Below are positions 16,080-24,896 of a stretch of DNA of 64,000 nt, one piece after another. The stretch is from Ruminococcus albus AD2013. Lineage in GTDB: Bacteria; Bacillota; Clostridia; Oscillospirales; Ruminococcaceae. The stretch is taken from NCBI RefSeq assembly GCF_000526775.1, contig NZ_JAGS01000001.1, positions 3,162,001 through 3,226,000 of the forward strand, read 5' to 3'. The notes beneath the pieces are model-generated. The model searched no databases, had not been told where the DNA came from, and was given only the letters and a program-made list of their open reading frames with translations. Position numbers and translations under genes: made by a program. How positions within the stretch are numbered: the stretch's first letter is position 1; every line of letters begins with the position of its first letter.

Positions 16080-17075
16080 AGTTTTTATTTATACAATTTT
16101 TCGCCCACTTATTAATGAATTTTGACTATATGGAAATATTATCCAGTAGATTTTAAGCATTGTTGCTAACTCCTCTGTTTATAATATATACTATTTGTGG
16201 TATTGTACAACGTGAGTTAAATGGTTTAAAAAATGAGGATAGGACATACAACGATCGGCTGTTACCAGAAATCGCAATATTTGAATCATATATACCGAAA
16301 ATATCATACGAAATTTTTCGGTGTAAGAGCATAGAGTAAATTCGGTGGATAAAATTATATACAAAAAATGTCTTCTTTATCGACAGTTCGTTTCGGTGTA
16401 TGCAGAATTTGTACTTAATTTTTTGCAATTATTAAGAAAATGAAGCTTAATGCCATATATTTCCAGCAAATTTTAAGCATAGTTGCTAATTCGGTAATTT
16501 AGAAAACGTTTTTATTGTTATATTATACAACTTGTGTTAGTTCTTTTAACCAAGCATTTCCGAGGGAGAAGTACCATACTATTCCGATATTTAATTGTGT
16601 ACGATCATTGTACAGATATCTCCTAAATTATTACTCAAATCAGCTTAATTTATACAGATTTCTTCTTATTTATTAAGGGAATTTTACCTAATACCAGTAT
16701 TTTCCATAGGATTTTAAGCATCATTGCTAATTCATCTCTTTATATAACGCTTTTGATAGCATAATACACAATTTAAAATATGAACGAGATTTCATAATTT
16801 TGCCCCCGACTTAATTAACCGATCTGCCCCATCAGGTGCCGGAATTTTGTGTATAATAATTGTACAATTCTGAACTAAACTTTTGCACTGAAGAGCTTAA
16901 TTTATACAGAATTATTCCTATTTATTAAGGAAATTTTGCCTAATGCCAGTATTTTCCAGAGGATTTTAAGCATTATTGCTAATTCATCTTCTTTGATAAC
17001 GGTTTTGATAGCAGAATATACAATTCAAATTATGAACGCGATTTCATAATTTTCTCCGACGATTAATTAATCATA
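16080..17075. repeat. Four degenerate copies of a non-coding AT-rich repeat
   Basis: No gene is supported between about 15990 and 17425. The tract contains four copies of a unit whose best-kept core is TTTTAAGCAT(N)2-3TTGCTAA, at 16151, 16471, 16712 and 16974, i.e. spaced 320, 241 and 262 bases. Around the core, copies 3 and 4 share about 165 bases (TTATTAAGG, TGCCAGTATTTTCCA, TTTGATAGC, ATTTCATAATTTT). Copies 1 and 2 are more diverged. Short frames in this tract have no ribosome sites and non-coding composition. The origin is unknown: a decayed tandem duplication, a protein-binding array or a small-element family. Confidence 0.8.
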
Positions 17076-17251
17076 CTCTCGGTCATCTCACCTTGATTAG
17101 ATCATCCTATATTATGTACACTCTATATAATAGAAGCCCACTTTGCTACCATATAATGCCATGACATTATGCATGATGTTATATTCTGCAAATTGAAAGG
17201 ATTGTAATATTGTGCAGATATACAAAGTACTTTGATTTTCACAATATTGTA

Positions 17252-17285
17252 TTGACAAATGATATTATACGTCGTATAATATCAT
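17252..17285 (+). promoter_or_regulatory. Consensus promoter inside a perfect inverted repeat (PadR operator)
   Basis: TTGACA (17252-17257), 17 bases, TATAAT (17275-17280). A perfect inverted repeat with 12-bp arms, ATGATATTATAC (17259-17270) and GTATAATATCAT (17274-17285), separated by GTC, covers the spacer and the -10 box. A repressor bound there would block polymerase; the first gene of the operon is a PadR repressor, so autoregulation is the obvious reading. Confidence 0.8.
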
Positions 17286-17457
17286 CAGAACAAAGATATT
17301 ACAGAGTTCGATATACTGCGAGAAAAAATATATTACACAGTATAAAATGCAATGCAGAGCAAAAGAGACGAGATGACATCAGACAAAAGACAAAAGAAAC
17401 GCCCCGCGGGTAAGGAGAACGACTATGCACAGAGTTATCAAAGAAAGGAGCAGGAAT

Positions 17458-17790
17458 ATGGGATTTCCGGTCAATGCAGGACTGCTGGACGCTATGGTGC
17501 TTTCGGTGGTACAGAACGACGATACCTACGGTTATGAGATAACACAGTTCCTCAGAAAAGCCGTTGATATCTCGGAATCGACCCTCTACCCCGTACTCAG
17601 AAGGCTCCAGAAAAACGACTATCTGGAGACTTATGATAAGGAATTTATGGGAAGGAACCGAAGATATTACAGAGTTACCCCTAAGGGTAACGAAGCACTG
17701 GAAGAATATCGTCAGGAATGGCAGACACATAAAGAAAAGGTAGACAGTATTTTGATGAACAAGGGGGCGGACGATAATGAACAGACTTGA
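17458..17790 (+). CDS. PadR-family transcriptional regulator
   Basis: A 110-residue PadR protein: an N-terminal winged helix (LLDAMVLSVVQNDDTYGYEI, then STLYPVLRRLQKNDYLE and the wing RRYYRVTPKG) and a short C-terminal dimerisation helix. PadR proteins repress envelope-stress or detoxification genes. Start: ATG 17458 has AAGGAG seven bases upstream and begins like other PadR proteins. An in-frame ATG at 17425 also has an AAGGAG at seven bases and would add 11 residues, so both may be used. The stop overlaps the next gene by 14 bases. It is probably the repressor for the palindrome at 17259-17285. Confidence 0.9.
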   Translation: MGFPVNAGLLDAMVLSVVQNDDTYGYEITQFLRKAVDISESTLYPVLRRLQKNDYLETYDKEFMGRNRRYYRVTPKGNEALEEYRQEWQTHKEKVDSILMNKGADDNEQT

Positions 17791-18649
17791 ATTTCTTACA
17801 AGCCTCAGATATAACCTTGAAAAAGGCGGGCTGCCCCGCGAGGATATCGAGGACGCGCTCAGCTATTATGAGGAGATATTCCTTGATGCTGGTTACGGCA
17901 GTGACGAACAGACAGCTCAGACTCTGGGTGACCCCGAAACACTTGCCAAGGAGATACTTATAGAAAACGGTATCCATACCGAAGGCGATGCTGCCTATGA
18001 AGTAGGAGAGGCAAGAAGAGCGCCATTTGATGACGTTCAGGATGTTGCATTTGAAGAAGTCGGCAAGGAAAAAAACGAGCAGAACGGTTCATACAATTAC
18101 GGCTACGGATATACAGCTAATGAAAATACAAACACTACCGGCAATGGTCAGTACACTTCGGCTGCAACTTCTGGAATATTCTTTGATGCGGCTACAAAAG
18201 CAAATCAGGCGATCGGCGGTGCTATCAACGAGGCTAAAAACGCTTTTGAAAGAAGCTTCAACGATCCCACAATGACAGCAGAACAGAGAACCACCCGTAA
18301 TAATACTCTTCTCAAGATAATCCTCCTTATCGTGACTTTCCCCCTGTGGATAGGCGTTGTTGCAGCTGTCGGCGGTGTACTCTTCGGCATACTTGCAGCA
18401 CTTTTCGCCATCGTTATCGCGCTGGTGGCAGGCGGATTTTCAATGGTGATTTCGGGCATCGTAAGCCTGTTTGAATACACTCCCGAAGGCATCATGATGA
18501 TAGGTATCGGCATGATAATGCTGGGCATCTTCGGTCTTGTAGCAAGACCAGGCTTCGCAGGTATCAGAAGACTTGCAGGCGCTTGTGTAAACGGTATGCG
18601 CAGCATTTTCGGAAAGATATTCGGAAAAGGAGGACAGCGTTATGAATAA
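17777..18649 (+). CDS. DUF1700/HAAS-domain membrane protein
   Basis: A 290-residue protein. Residues ~1-70 are a HAAS/DUF1700 domain (MNRLEFLTSLRYNLEKGGLP, DALSYYEEIFLDAG, LGDPETLAKEIL). A Gly/Asn/Tyr-rich linker follows and then four hydrophobic segments from about residue 175. PadR-DUF1700-DUF4097 is a common trio in Firmicutes in which the DUF1700 protein is thought to anchor or sense at the membrane; its biochemical function is not established. It overlaps padR by 14 bases and the next gene by 8, showing translational coupling. Confidence 0.88.
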   Translation: MNRLEFLTSLRYNLEKGGLPREDIEDALSYYEEIFLDAGYGSDEQTAQTLGDPETLAKEILIENGIHTEGDAAYEVGEARRAPFDDVQDVAFEEVGKEKNEQNGSYNYGYGYTANENTNTTGNGQYTSAATSGIFFDAATKANQAIGGAINEAKNAFERSFNDPTMTAEQRTTRNNTLLKIILLIVTFPLWIGVVAAVGGVLFGILAALFAIVIALVAGGFSMVISGIVSLFEYTPEGIMMIGIGMIMLGIFGLVARPGFAGIRRLAGACVNGMRSIFGKIFGKGGQRYE

Positions 18650-19433
18650 TATAGATCTTGAAGAAAAGACATATACCACCACCCGCAGGGTTTTCCCTTA
18701 CTTCTCCGTCGGCCTGATAGTTGTTGGTGCTGTAATGCTGATAGGCGGTGCAGTATTCTATAAGACCTCAGATGCCGCAAAGTCCTATAATGGCAACATT
18801 GTCTCGGTTTCCGAAGATATCGATCTCGGCAAGACCGAATCCGTAGAGATAGATGTCGGCGCAGGCAAACTCGAGGTGCGCACATCTTCTGACGACAGTA
18901 TCCACATCGAGGGCGATGTTCCTAAGAACTATGTGATAAAAGAAAGCGGCGGAATTCTTAGGGTCGATCTTACAAAAGGCTGGAAATTTGACCTCACTAA
19001 CTTTTTCAATTTCATTAACGGAAGTCAGAAAGTTGACGCAGTTCTCTATCTTCCCGCAAAGGAGTATAAAAAACTCGACCTTGAAGTTGACGCAGGTGAG
19101 TTGACAGTTTCTGATATCAAGTGCAAAGAAGCATCATTTGATTCAGGCGCAGGCGAGATAACCGCTGATGGCATCAGCTGTACAGGCAAAGTCAAGATCG
19201 ATATCGGCGCAGGGGATATAACCCTCACCGATTCCATAGCAGGCGGTCTTGATGTAGATATCGGCGCAGGTGATTTCAACTTCGACGGTGAAGTCAACGG
19301 CGATATAGATGTTGACACAGGTGCAGGCGACTGTGAGATCGCCCTTACCAACAATGAGGAAGAATACAATAAGAAATACTCCATCGATACCGATACAGGC
19401 GTAGGCGATATCAAGATCACTTTCGATAACTGA
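18642..19433 (+). CDS. DUF4097-family membrane-anchored beta-helix protein
   Basis: A 263-residue protein with one transmembrane helix (~residues 20-42) and an outer domain rich in repeated short motifs such as VDIGAGDFNFDGE and IDTDTGVGDIKI, the pattern of the DUF4097 (putative adhesin) family, which folds as a right-handed beta-helix. LiaF/LiaG-type proteins of envelope-stress systems are related. It is translated from a strong AAAGGAGG inside the end of the DUF1700 gene. Likely partner of that protein at the cell surface; a sensor or adhesive role is inference. Confidence 0.85.
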   Translation: MNNIDLEEKTYTTTRRVFPYFSVGLIVVGAVMLIGGAVFYKTSDAAKSYNGNIVSVSEDIDLGKTESVEIDVGAGKLEVRTSSDDSIHIEGDVPKNYVIKESGGILRVDLTKGWKFDLTNFFNFINGSQKVDAVLYLPAKEYKKLDLEVDAGELTVSDIKCKEASFDSGAGEITADGISCTGKVKIDIGAGDITLTDSIAGGLDVDIGAGDFNFDGEVNGDIDVDTGAGDCEIALTNNEEEYNKKYSIDTDTGVGDIKITFDN

Positions 19434-19494
19434 CCGATATCCCACAGATCATAAATCAAACGTCAGCCATAATAAGAATATACGGAGACATGAT

Positions 19495-20226
19495 ATGACC
19501 AATGGAATAAAAAAAGAGCGCGTCTGGAAAAAGGGCAGAACAGTAAGCGCGGCACGTTTGGCAAAACAGCGTGATAATGACCTCTTAAGCCTTACGATGG
19601 GCTTTATGGGCAGCATGGTGGGAGGTTTCATGCTGAATATGTTCAATGCCAAAATAGCAATGAATATGCCCGTCCCGCTTCGCGCTCCGCTGATGTTCGT
19701 CCTTTACTGGGCGATAGCGGTAATACCGATAATAATTATCCGTCAGGATAAAATGCGCCCCGCCGACTTAGGGCTTGAAAAGGAAGGTATCCTCAGACAG
19801 ATACTTATCGGCATCGGGCTGGGTCTCGGCACATCACTGGTGCTGACAGGCATACCCGTTCTCGCAGGATTCGGAGAATACGTAAACAGCGGGAAGTCCT
19901 ATACCGAACCATGGCAGTTCGTATACGAATTCGCTTACTGCATACTTTCGGTAGGTGCCGCAGAGGAACTGGTGTTCCGCGGCTTTATATACAGTAAACT
20001 GAAAAGCCTTTTCGGCAAAGAGATATATGCCGCCGTAGGTTCGTCCCTCCTCTTCGGACTATTCCATGTATTCAGAGGAAATATAGCACAGATCTTTGTC
20101 ACCGCAGTGATAGGCTTCATATTCTGCACATACAGAAATAAGATAAAGGGCTGTACACTGCTGTCGCTGATGATATGCCACGGCGTATACGATGCTATGA
20201 TAACCATCTGGGCACTGCACGGATAA
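19495..20226 (+). CDS. CPBP-family intramembrane metalloprotease
   Basis: A 243-residue protein with about six to eight membrane segments. The CPBP (Abi/CAAX) motifs are present: AAEELVFRGFIYSKL (EExxxR, ~residues 160-175), GLFHVFRG (His, ~190) and MICHGVYDA (His, ~222). Members cleave membrane-embedded substrates and in Firmicutes are linked to envelope stress, bacteriocin immunity or signalling. It is 61 bases after the DUF4097 gene and likely in the same operon. The substrate is unknown. Confidence 0.9.
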   Translation: MTNGIKKERVWKKGRTVSAARLAKQRDNDLLSLTMGFMGSMVGGFMLNMFNAKIAMNMPVPLRAPLMFVLYWAIAVIPIIIIRQDKMRPADLGLEKEGILRQILIGIGLGLGTSLVLTGIPVLAGFGEYVNSGKSYTEPWQFVYEFAYCILSVGAAEELVFRGFIYSKLKSLFGKEIYAAVGSSLLFGLFHVFRGNIAQIFVTAVIGFIFCTYRNKIKGCTLLSLMICHGVYDAMITIWALHG

Positions 20227-20283
20227 TAAACAGAAATACCGTCAGACCCGCAATGTGAAGAACAGACCAAAGGAAACAATAAA

Positions 20284-20541
20284 ATGAAGAGAATACTGAA
20301 TATCACAGGAAAAATATTCCTGGCTATCATGATACCTGTCATCATATCAGTCATAGTTACGGCGATGGCAGGCGGAGATACCTGCACAGAGATCTCAGAA
20401 AATGAAAGCATGACCACGGATATCGGAAACGATGACGGTCACCCGCTGATATCTGTATCGGGTTTCGGGAACTCATTGCAGGCTTCTGTATCACGTGACA
20501 GATTGACTATCTTACGAAGCGCGATCTCCACAGAAAAATAA
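20284..20541 (+). CDS. Small membrane-anchored hypothetical protein
   Basis: An 85-residue product with a basic N-terminus and one hydrophobic helix (~residues 8-28), then a polar tail without recognisable domain. It is preceded by AAAGGAAACAATAAA before the ATG and lies in the gap between two same-strand genes. There is no other support. It may be a real small gene of the envelope-stress group or a chance frame. Confidence 0.45.
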   Translation: MKRILNITGKIFLAIMIPVIISVIVTAMAGGDTCTEISENESMTTDIGNDDGHPLISVSGFGNSLQASVSRDRLTILRSAISTEK

Positions 20542-20574
20542 TATCATTTCAGGATACCATCATAAGAGGTAAGT

Positions 20575-21267
20575 ATGAAAACGGTCATAATCCACGGACA
20601 AAGCCATAAAGGCTCGACCTACAACATAGCACATATGCTGGGCGAAAAGATAGGCGGAGAACTCGCTGAATTTCTCTTGCCAAGGGATTTCGGAGAATTC
20701 TGCACAGGCTGTACCCGCTGTTTTCTTGAACACGAAAGCAAATGTCCCCACTATCAGAAACTTTCACCCATAACCAAAGCAATAGATGATGCCGATGTGG
20801 TAATACTCGCAAGCCCCGTCTACGTCTTCCACGCAACAGGTGCGATGAAAGCTTTTCTAGACCACTACGGCTACCGCTGGATGGTACATTCACCCGACGG
20901 AAGAATGTTCACCAAACAGGGCGTGTGCATATCCACCGCCGCAGGTGCGGGCATGGGGAAAACAAATAAGGATATGGGCGACAGTCTGTTCTTCTGGGGG
21001 ATAGGTAAGATATACAAATACGGCGTGGGCGTAATGGCGACTGACTGGGAAAGCGTATCCGACAAGAAACGCGCCGCCATCGACAGAAAGACCACCGCCA
21101 TGGCAAATGCCATAAAAAGCCGTGCGGGTCATGTGACACCATCTTTAAAAACAAAAGCCGTGTTCTTCGGTATGCATCTTATGCAGAGAAAAGGCATCAA
21201 CGAACGCGACAAAAAGCACTGGCAGGAACAGGGCTGGACGGGCAGTAAACGCCCCTGGAAAAACTGA
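20575..21267 (+). CDS. Flavodoxin-like NAD(P)H-dependent oxidoreductase
   Basis: A 230-residue protein of the NADPH-dependent FMN reductase/flavodoxin-2 type. The FMN phosphate loop is GQSHKGSTYNI near residue 8. A segment with CTGCTRCF near 45 is typical of iron-sulfur flavoprotein-like members, and ASPVYVFHATGAMKAFLDH near 85 is the second flavin loop. Such enzymes reduce quinones, flavins or metals. It follows the small membrane ORF by 33 bases and may belong to the PadR operon. A specific substrate cannot be given. Confidence 0.85.
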   Translation: MKTVIIHGQSHKGSTYNIAHMLGEKIGGELAEFLLPRDFGEFCTGCTRCFLEHESKCPHYQKLSPITKAIDDADVVILASPVYVFHATGAMKAFLDHYGYRWMVHSPDGRMFTKQGVCISTAAGAGMGKTNKDMGDSLFFWGIGKIYKYGVGVMATDWESVSDKKRAAIDRKTTAMANAIKSRAGHVTPSLKTKAVFFGMHLMQRKGINERDKKHWQEQGWTGSKRPWKN

Positions 21268-21374
21268 GCCCCGTATTTAAAGATTATTTAATAGTTTTTA
21301 AGGTATAATAATATAAAACATAAACGACACAAAACGAAAAAATTATTTGCAGACACCCGAAAGGAGATAACATT

Positions 21375-21665
21375 ATGAACGGAAATAAGCTTTACAGAGT
21401 AAGAAACGGATCAATGATCGCAGGCGTATGCAGCGGATTAGGTGCATATCTTGGCCTCGACCCCAATATCATCAGGATAGCCTGCGTAACAGGCTGCTGC
21501 ATAGGCGGACTTCCAATAATCGCATATATAATTGCAGCTATCTTCCTTCCCGAGGTACCTGATGCAGCCTCAGCAATGGGTCAGGCGCCGCAGCAGAATT
21601 ACTCTCCCGTTGTGGATATCACCCCCGATAATACCAATAACACCACCGATAAAGATATCCTCTGA
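21375..21665 (+). CDS. PspC-domain protein
   Basis: A 96-residue protein with a PspC domain at residues ~3-58: LYRVRNGSMIAGVCSGLGAY then LDPNIIRIAC and a transmembrane helix ending in AAIFLPEVP. PspC proteins act in phage-shock/envelope-stress responses. The C-terminal ~35 residues are polar and specific to this copy. AAAGGAG precedes the ATG. A -10 box TATAAT is at 21304-21309. A paralogue follows. Confidence 0.9.
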   Translation: MNGNKLYRVRNGSMIAGVCSGLGAYLGLDPNIIRIACVTGCCIGGLPIIAYIIAAIFLPEVPDAASAMGQAPQQNYSPVVDITPDNTNNTTDKDIL

Positions 21666-21670
21666 CGGTA

Positions 21671-21699
21671 TTGACAAACCGAGGAAACAATAGTATAAT
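21671..21699 (+). promoter_or_regulatory. Consensus promoter of second PspC gene
   Basis: TTGACA (21671-21676), 17 bases, TATAAT (21694-21699), starting five bases after the stop of the first PspC gene. It shows that the second copy is transcribed on its own. Confidence 0.8.
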
Positions 21700-21740
21700 T
21701 TCAGTAATCAGTAAAGTCGCACACCGAAAGGAGTATAAAT

Positions 21741-21926
21741 ATGGAAAAGAAGCTTTACAGGATAAGGAACGGTTCCATGCTGGCAGGCGTATGCACAGGT
21801 ATTGCAGCATATTTCAATGTTGATGTGAACATCGTAAGACTCGGCGCAGTTATTCTTGCGTGCATGGGCGGAGTAGGTATCATACCTTATATCGCAGCCG
21901 CTATAATCCTCCCCGAAGGACAGTAA
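21741..21926 (+). CDS. PspC-domain protein, short paralogue
   Basis: A 61-residue protein that is essentially only a PspC domain (LYRIRNGSMLAGVCTGIAAY, VNIVRLGAVIL, AAIILPEG). It is a duplicate of the gene before it but lacks the polar tail. GAAAGGAG precedes the ATG. It has its own consensus promoter. The function is inferred to be in membrane stress. Confidence 0.88.
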   Translation: MEKKLYRIRNGSMLAGVCTGIAAYFNVDVNIVRLGAVILACMGGVGIIPYIAAAIILPEGQ

Positions 21927-22081
21927 AAATTCACCTTTTACCATAATGCAGCATCGGACGTTCCTGCTATATGCAGTGAACGTCCCTGCTTTTTACATGA
22001 GGAATCAGCATAAATTTATCCCGATTAAGTCTGTTTAGTTGTTAATATCGCTAAAACTTTGGCTTGCGGGACTTTACTCGC

Positions 22082-22110
22082 TTTACAACTCAGGTGAATA
22101 GTGATATAAT
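22082..22110 (+). promoter_or_regulatory. Promoter of the LicD-TagF-IspD group
   Basis: TTTACA (22082-22087), 17 bases, TATAAT (22105-22110), ~38 bases before the start at 22148. Confidence 0.7.
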
Positions 22111-22147
22111 GTATAGGCAATACTGCCAAGATACAGGAGGTGCAGCT

Positions 22148-23581
22148 ATGCTGTCCGAAAATGTGCTTAATGATTATACCGAGGACTGGGTACAGCGCTG
22201 TGTAAAATCAGACTGTGTCCGCTTTGATATACTCAAACGCCGCGGCATAATGCTTTTCTGTGAAGATAAACAGATAAAACATACCTTTGAAAATATATTT
22301 GAACAAAAGGACGTGTACTGCACTGATGTCCCGCTTTCGGGCAATGAAGAAGTGCTGTGCTGTCGCTTTTCTTTTTGTGAGGGCGTTGTCCCCTCAGCTG
22401 AGATCTTCCCGCATATCCTCATAACGGATATACCCGCGGAAGCTGAAAAATACAGAGATAAATGCGCAGTCCTCTATACGGGCATGATATTCGGCGCAGG
22501 TTTTAGCCACAGCCGAACTCCCCGTGAGAACAGTTCGTCCGTTATACATGATGTCTTCAATGCCGCACTGTTCATGGCATCAAGGAAGAATATCAGAAAC
22601 GGTGTGTACTACTGCGGTTTCGGTGGATGCAATATCAAGGCAAAGTCCCTCATGTCTGGCGGCTTTGAACATCTGCTTTCCTATGAGGACAGCATTTTCA
22701 TGCTGGACTTTTCAAAAAAGCACGGGGATAAGTTATTCTGCTTTGATAATACCTACGGCGGAAAACTCTCGCTTCTGCACAAGTCCCTGTTTTTGTGCCT
22801 TAACGAATTCGACAGGATATGCCGCAAGAACGGTATAAAATATTATCTGGGCGGAGGTACACTTTTAGGCGCTGTACGTCACAGCGGTATGATACCCTGG
22901 GACGACGATATGGATGTAATGATGCTGAGGGATGACTATAAACGCTTTCTTTCGGTGGTGAACAGCGAGATAAACAGCGATGAGTTCTTCTTCCAGTCAT
23001 CTGAGACCGACAGCGAATACCACAGCATATTCACCAAGATAAGGCTGAACGGCACCGAGTTCAAAACACGGTTCTCGTCCCGCTTCGGCAATATGCATCA
23101 GGGTATATTCATAGATATATTCGTACACGATAAAACAGCGGATATCAAAGCACTGCAGAAACTCCATGTGTTCCTCACCCTTTTCGTGAGGTCGATGGTC
23201 TTCCATAAATGGGAGGGCACACCTATGCACTTCTACGGAAAACTGAAACTGCTGTGCAGGCTTACTACACTTTTCATAAAGCATACCGATATCCGTACAC
23301 TTGAAAAAATACAGGAGCGCACAGTCACATTTTTTGATAAGTTCCCCACCCATAGTCTTTACGACGGCACGGGCGAACATCTTCGTCACGGGGCATTCCC
23401 CGCAAAGTGGCTGGGCAGACCGAAATATCTCCGATTCGGAGACCGCGAATATCCCGTACCCTCAAATTATGACAAGTATCTGGAATATTCCTACGGAGAT
23501 TATATGAAACTTATTCCCGCCAGCCTGCGAAAAGCAGGTCATGACGTGGTCAGTGTAAATTTTGGAAAATACGGGGAATGA
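22148..23581 (+). CDS. LicD-family phosphotransferase with N-terminal extension
   Basis: A 477-residue protein. Residues ~215-470 are a LicD nucleotidyltransferase-fold domain: YYLGGGTLLGAVRHSGMIPW, DDDMDVMM and HQGIFIDIFVHD. LicD enzymes transfer phosphocholine or other phosphorylated alcohols onto teichoic acid or capsule sugars. The first ~210 residues are not typical of LicD; one part (SSSVIHDVFNAALFMA) faintly recalls nucleotide-sugar epimerases, which I cannot prove. Start: AGGAGG is seven bases before ATG 22148; an upstream in-frame ATG lacks a ribosome site and lies before the predicted transcript start. It heads a three-gene surface-polymer operon. Confidence 0.88.
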   Translation: MLSENVLNDYTEDWVQRCVKSDCVRFDILKRRGIMLFCEDKQIKHTFENIFEQKDVYCTDVPLSGNEEVLCCRFSFCEGVVPSAEIFPHILITDIPAEAEKYRDKCAVLYTGMIFGAGFSHSRTPRENSSSVIHDVFNAALFMASRKNIRNGVYYCGFGGCNIKAKSLMSGGFEHLLSYEDSIFMLDFSKKHGDKLFCFDNTYGGKLSLLHKSLFLCLNEFDRICRKNGIKYYLGGGTLLGAVRHSGMIPWDDDMDVMMLRDDYKRFLSVVNSEINSDEFFFQSSETDSEYHSIFTKIRLNGTEFKTRFSSRFGNMHQGIFIDIFVHDKTADIKALQKLHVFLTLFVRSMVFHKWEGTPMHFYGKLKLLCRLTTLFIKHTDIRTLEKIQERTVTFFDKFPTHSLYDGTGEHLRHGAFPAKWLGRPKYLRFGDREYPVPSNYDKYLEYSYGDYMKLIPASLRKAGHDVVSVNFGKYGE

Positions 23582-23606
23582 CCCCGTTCAAACGGAGGAA
23601 ATATAA

Positions 23607-24881
23607 ATGAGTGAGTATAAAGTAAAAGGCAAGCTGGGTCAGATACAGCGCCGTGCCGCTGAAAAATCTTTCTTCAAGTTCACTTTCATGCGTGCAAGAC
23701 AGAAGACCGACCTGCTGATATCCTATCTGATGAAAAAATATATATCATACAGCACAAGGGATAAGGTCGAAAAGAATAAGATAGTGTTCATGCATTATAA
23801 TAATGTATATGAGTGCAACCCCAAGTATATCTGCGATGAGATAATCAGACAGGGTCTTAACTATGATATCGTGTTCGTTACCACCAAAAAGATAATGGAC
23901 AGCCTGCCTCTGCCTTTCCCGCCCGAGGTAAGAGTAGTGAGAAGAAATTCTCTCGAACATTTTTATGAGATGGCTACCGCAAGGGTTTGGGTAGATAACG
24001 CAGTAAACTTCCCCTGGAACTATGTTCCTAAAAAGGGCAACCAGATATATATAAACACATGGCACGGTTCTATGGGTCTTAAAAAGATAGATCCCGACGC
24101 AGTAAGCGATAAACACTGGAGAAAATGCGCCGAGACCGCAGGCAGGATAACCAATTTCATGATATCCAATTCTTCCTTTGAAACCATGGTATACCGTACC
24201 ACTTACTGGAAGAGCAAAAGGGTAAGGGTGCTGGAATACGGCCACCCCAGAAACGATGTACTTTTCTGTTCCGATGAGGAAAAGAAAGCTATCAAGGCTA
24301 AGGTCTGCGATTTCTTCGATATCGAGGAAGACTGCAATCTTATCCTCTACGCACCCACTTTCCGTGATGCAAGAAATCTCGATTGCTACGATATCGACTA
24401 TAACAGGATACTCGAAGCCGCAAGAAAACGTTTCGGCGGCAAGTGGAAGATAATAAACAGATACCACTTCAAGGTGGCAAACAAGCTGGCAAATGTCAAG
24501 GCAGTAAGGAACAACCCCGATATACTTCAGGGAAACCTCTACCCCGATATTCAGGAACTTATGGCAGCCTGCGATATGGGCATCACAGATTATTCCAGCT
24601 GGATATGTGATTTCGTCCTCACAGGCAGACCCGGCTTCATCTATGCCAACGACCTGAAATCCTACGACAAGGAAAGAGGATTCTATTATCCCCTTGATTC
24701 CACACCTTTCCCCATCGCTGAGAACAACGATCAGATGGAAGCAAATATACTTGCATTTGATGATAAGAAATATGCCGATGATGTCAAGCAGTTCCTTGCC
24801 GACAGAGGAAGCAGGGAAGACGGCAAGGCAGCAGAGCGCGTAGTCGGACTCATCAAAAAGTATATGACCGAAAGCAAGTAA
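23607..24881 (+). CDS. CDP-glycerol glycerophosphotransferase-family protein (TagB/TagF-like)
   Basis: A 424-residue protein. The Glyphos_transf domain occupies ~95-415 with INTWHGSMGLKKI (conserved His), LILYAPTFRD and DMGITDYSSWICDFVLTGRP, followed by YDKERGFYYPLD. These enzymes add glycerol- or ribitol-phosphate units to teichoic acid chains at the cytoplasmic membrane. Together with the LicD-like gene before it and the cytidylyltransferase after it, it forms a set for a phospho-alditol surface polymer: one gene makes the CDP-alcohol and two transfer it. Ribosome site GGAGGAAATATAA. Confidence 0.9.
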   Translation: MSEYKVKGKLGQIQRRAAEKSFFKFTFMRARQKTDLLISYLMKKYISYSTRDKVEKNKIVFMHYNNVYECNPKYICDEIIRQGLNYDIVFVTTKKIMDSLPLPFPPEVRVVRRNSLEHFYEMATARVWVDNAVNFPWNYVPKKGNQIYINTWHGSMGLKKIDPDAVSDKHWRKCAETAGRITNFMISNSSFETMVYRTTYWKSKRVRVLEYGHPRNDVLFCSDEEKKAIKAKVCDFFDIEEDCNLILYAPTFRDARNLDCYDIDYNRILEAARKRFGGKWKIINRYHFKVANKLANVKAVRNNPDILQGNLYPDIQELMAACDMGITDYSSWICDFVLTGRPGFIYANDLKSYDKERGFYYPLDSTPFPIAENNDQMEANILAFDDKKYADDVKQFLADRGSREDGKAAERVVGLIKKYMTESK

Positions 24882-24896
24882 CGGAGGAATAATATA

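Noticed and set aside
16153..16428. A short open frame on the minus strand inside the AT-rich repeat tract
   Set aside because: No ribosome site, no recognisable domain, and it overlaps the repeated non-coding units.
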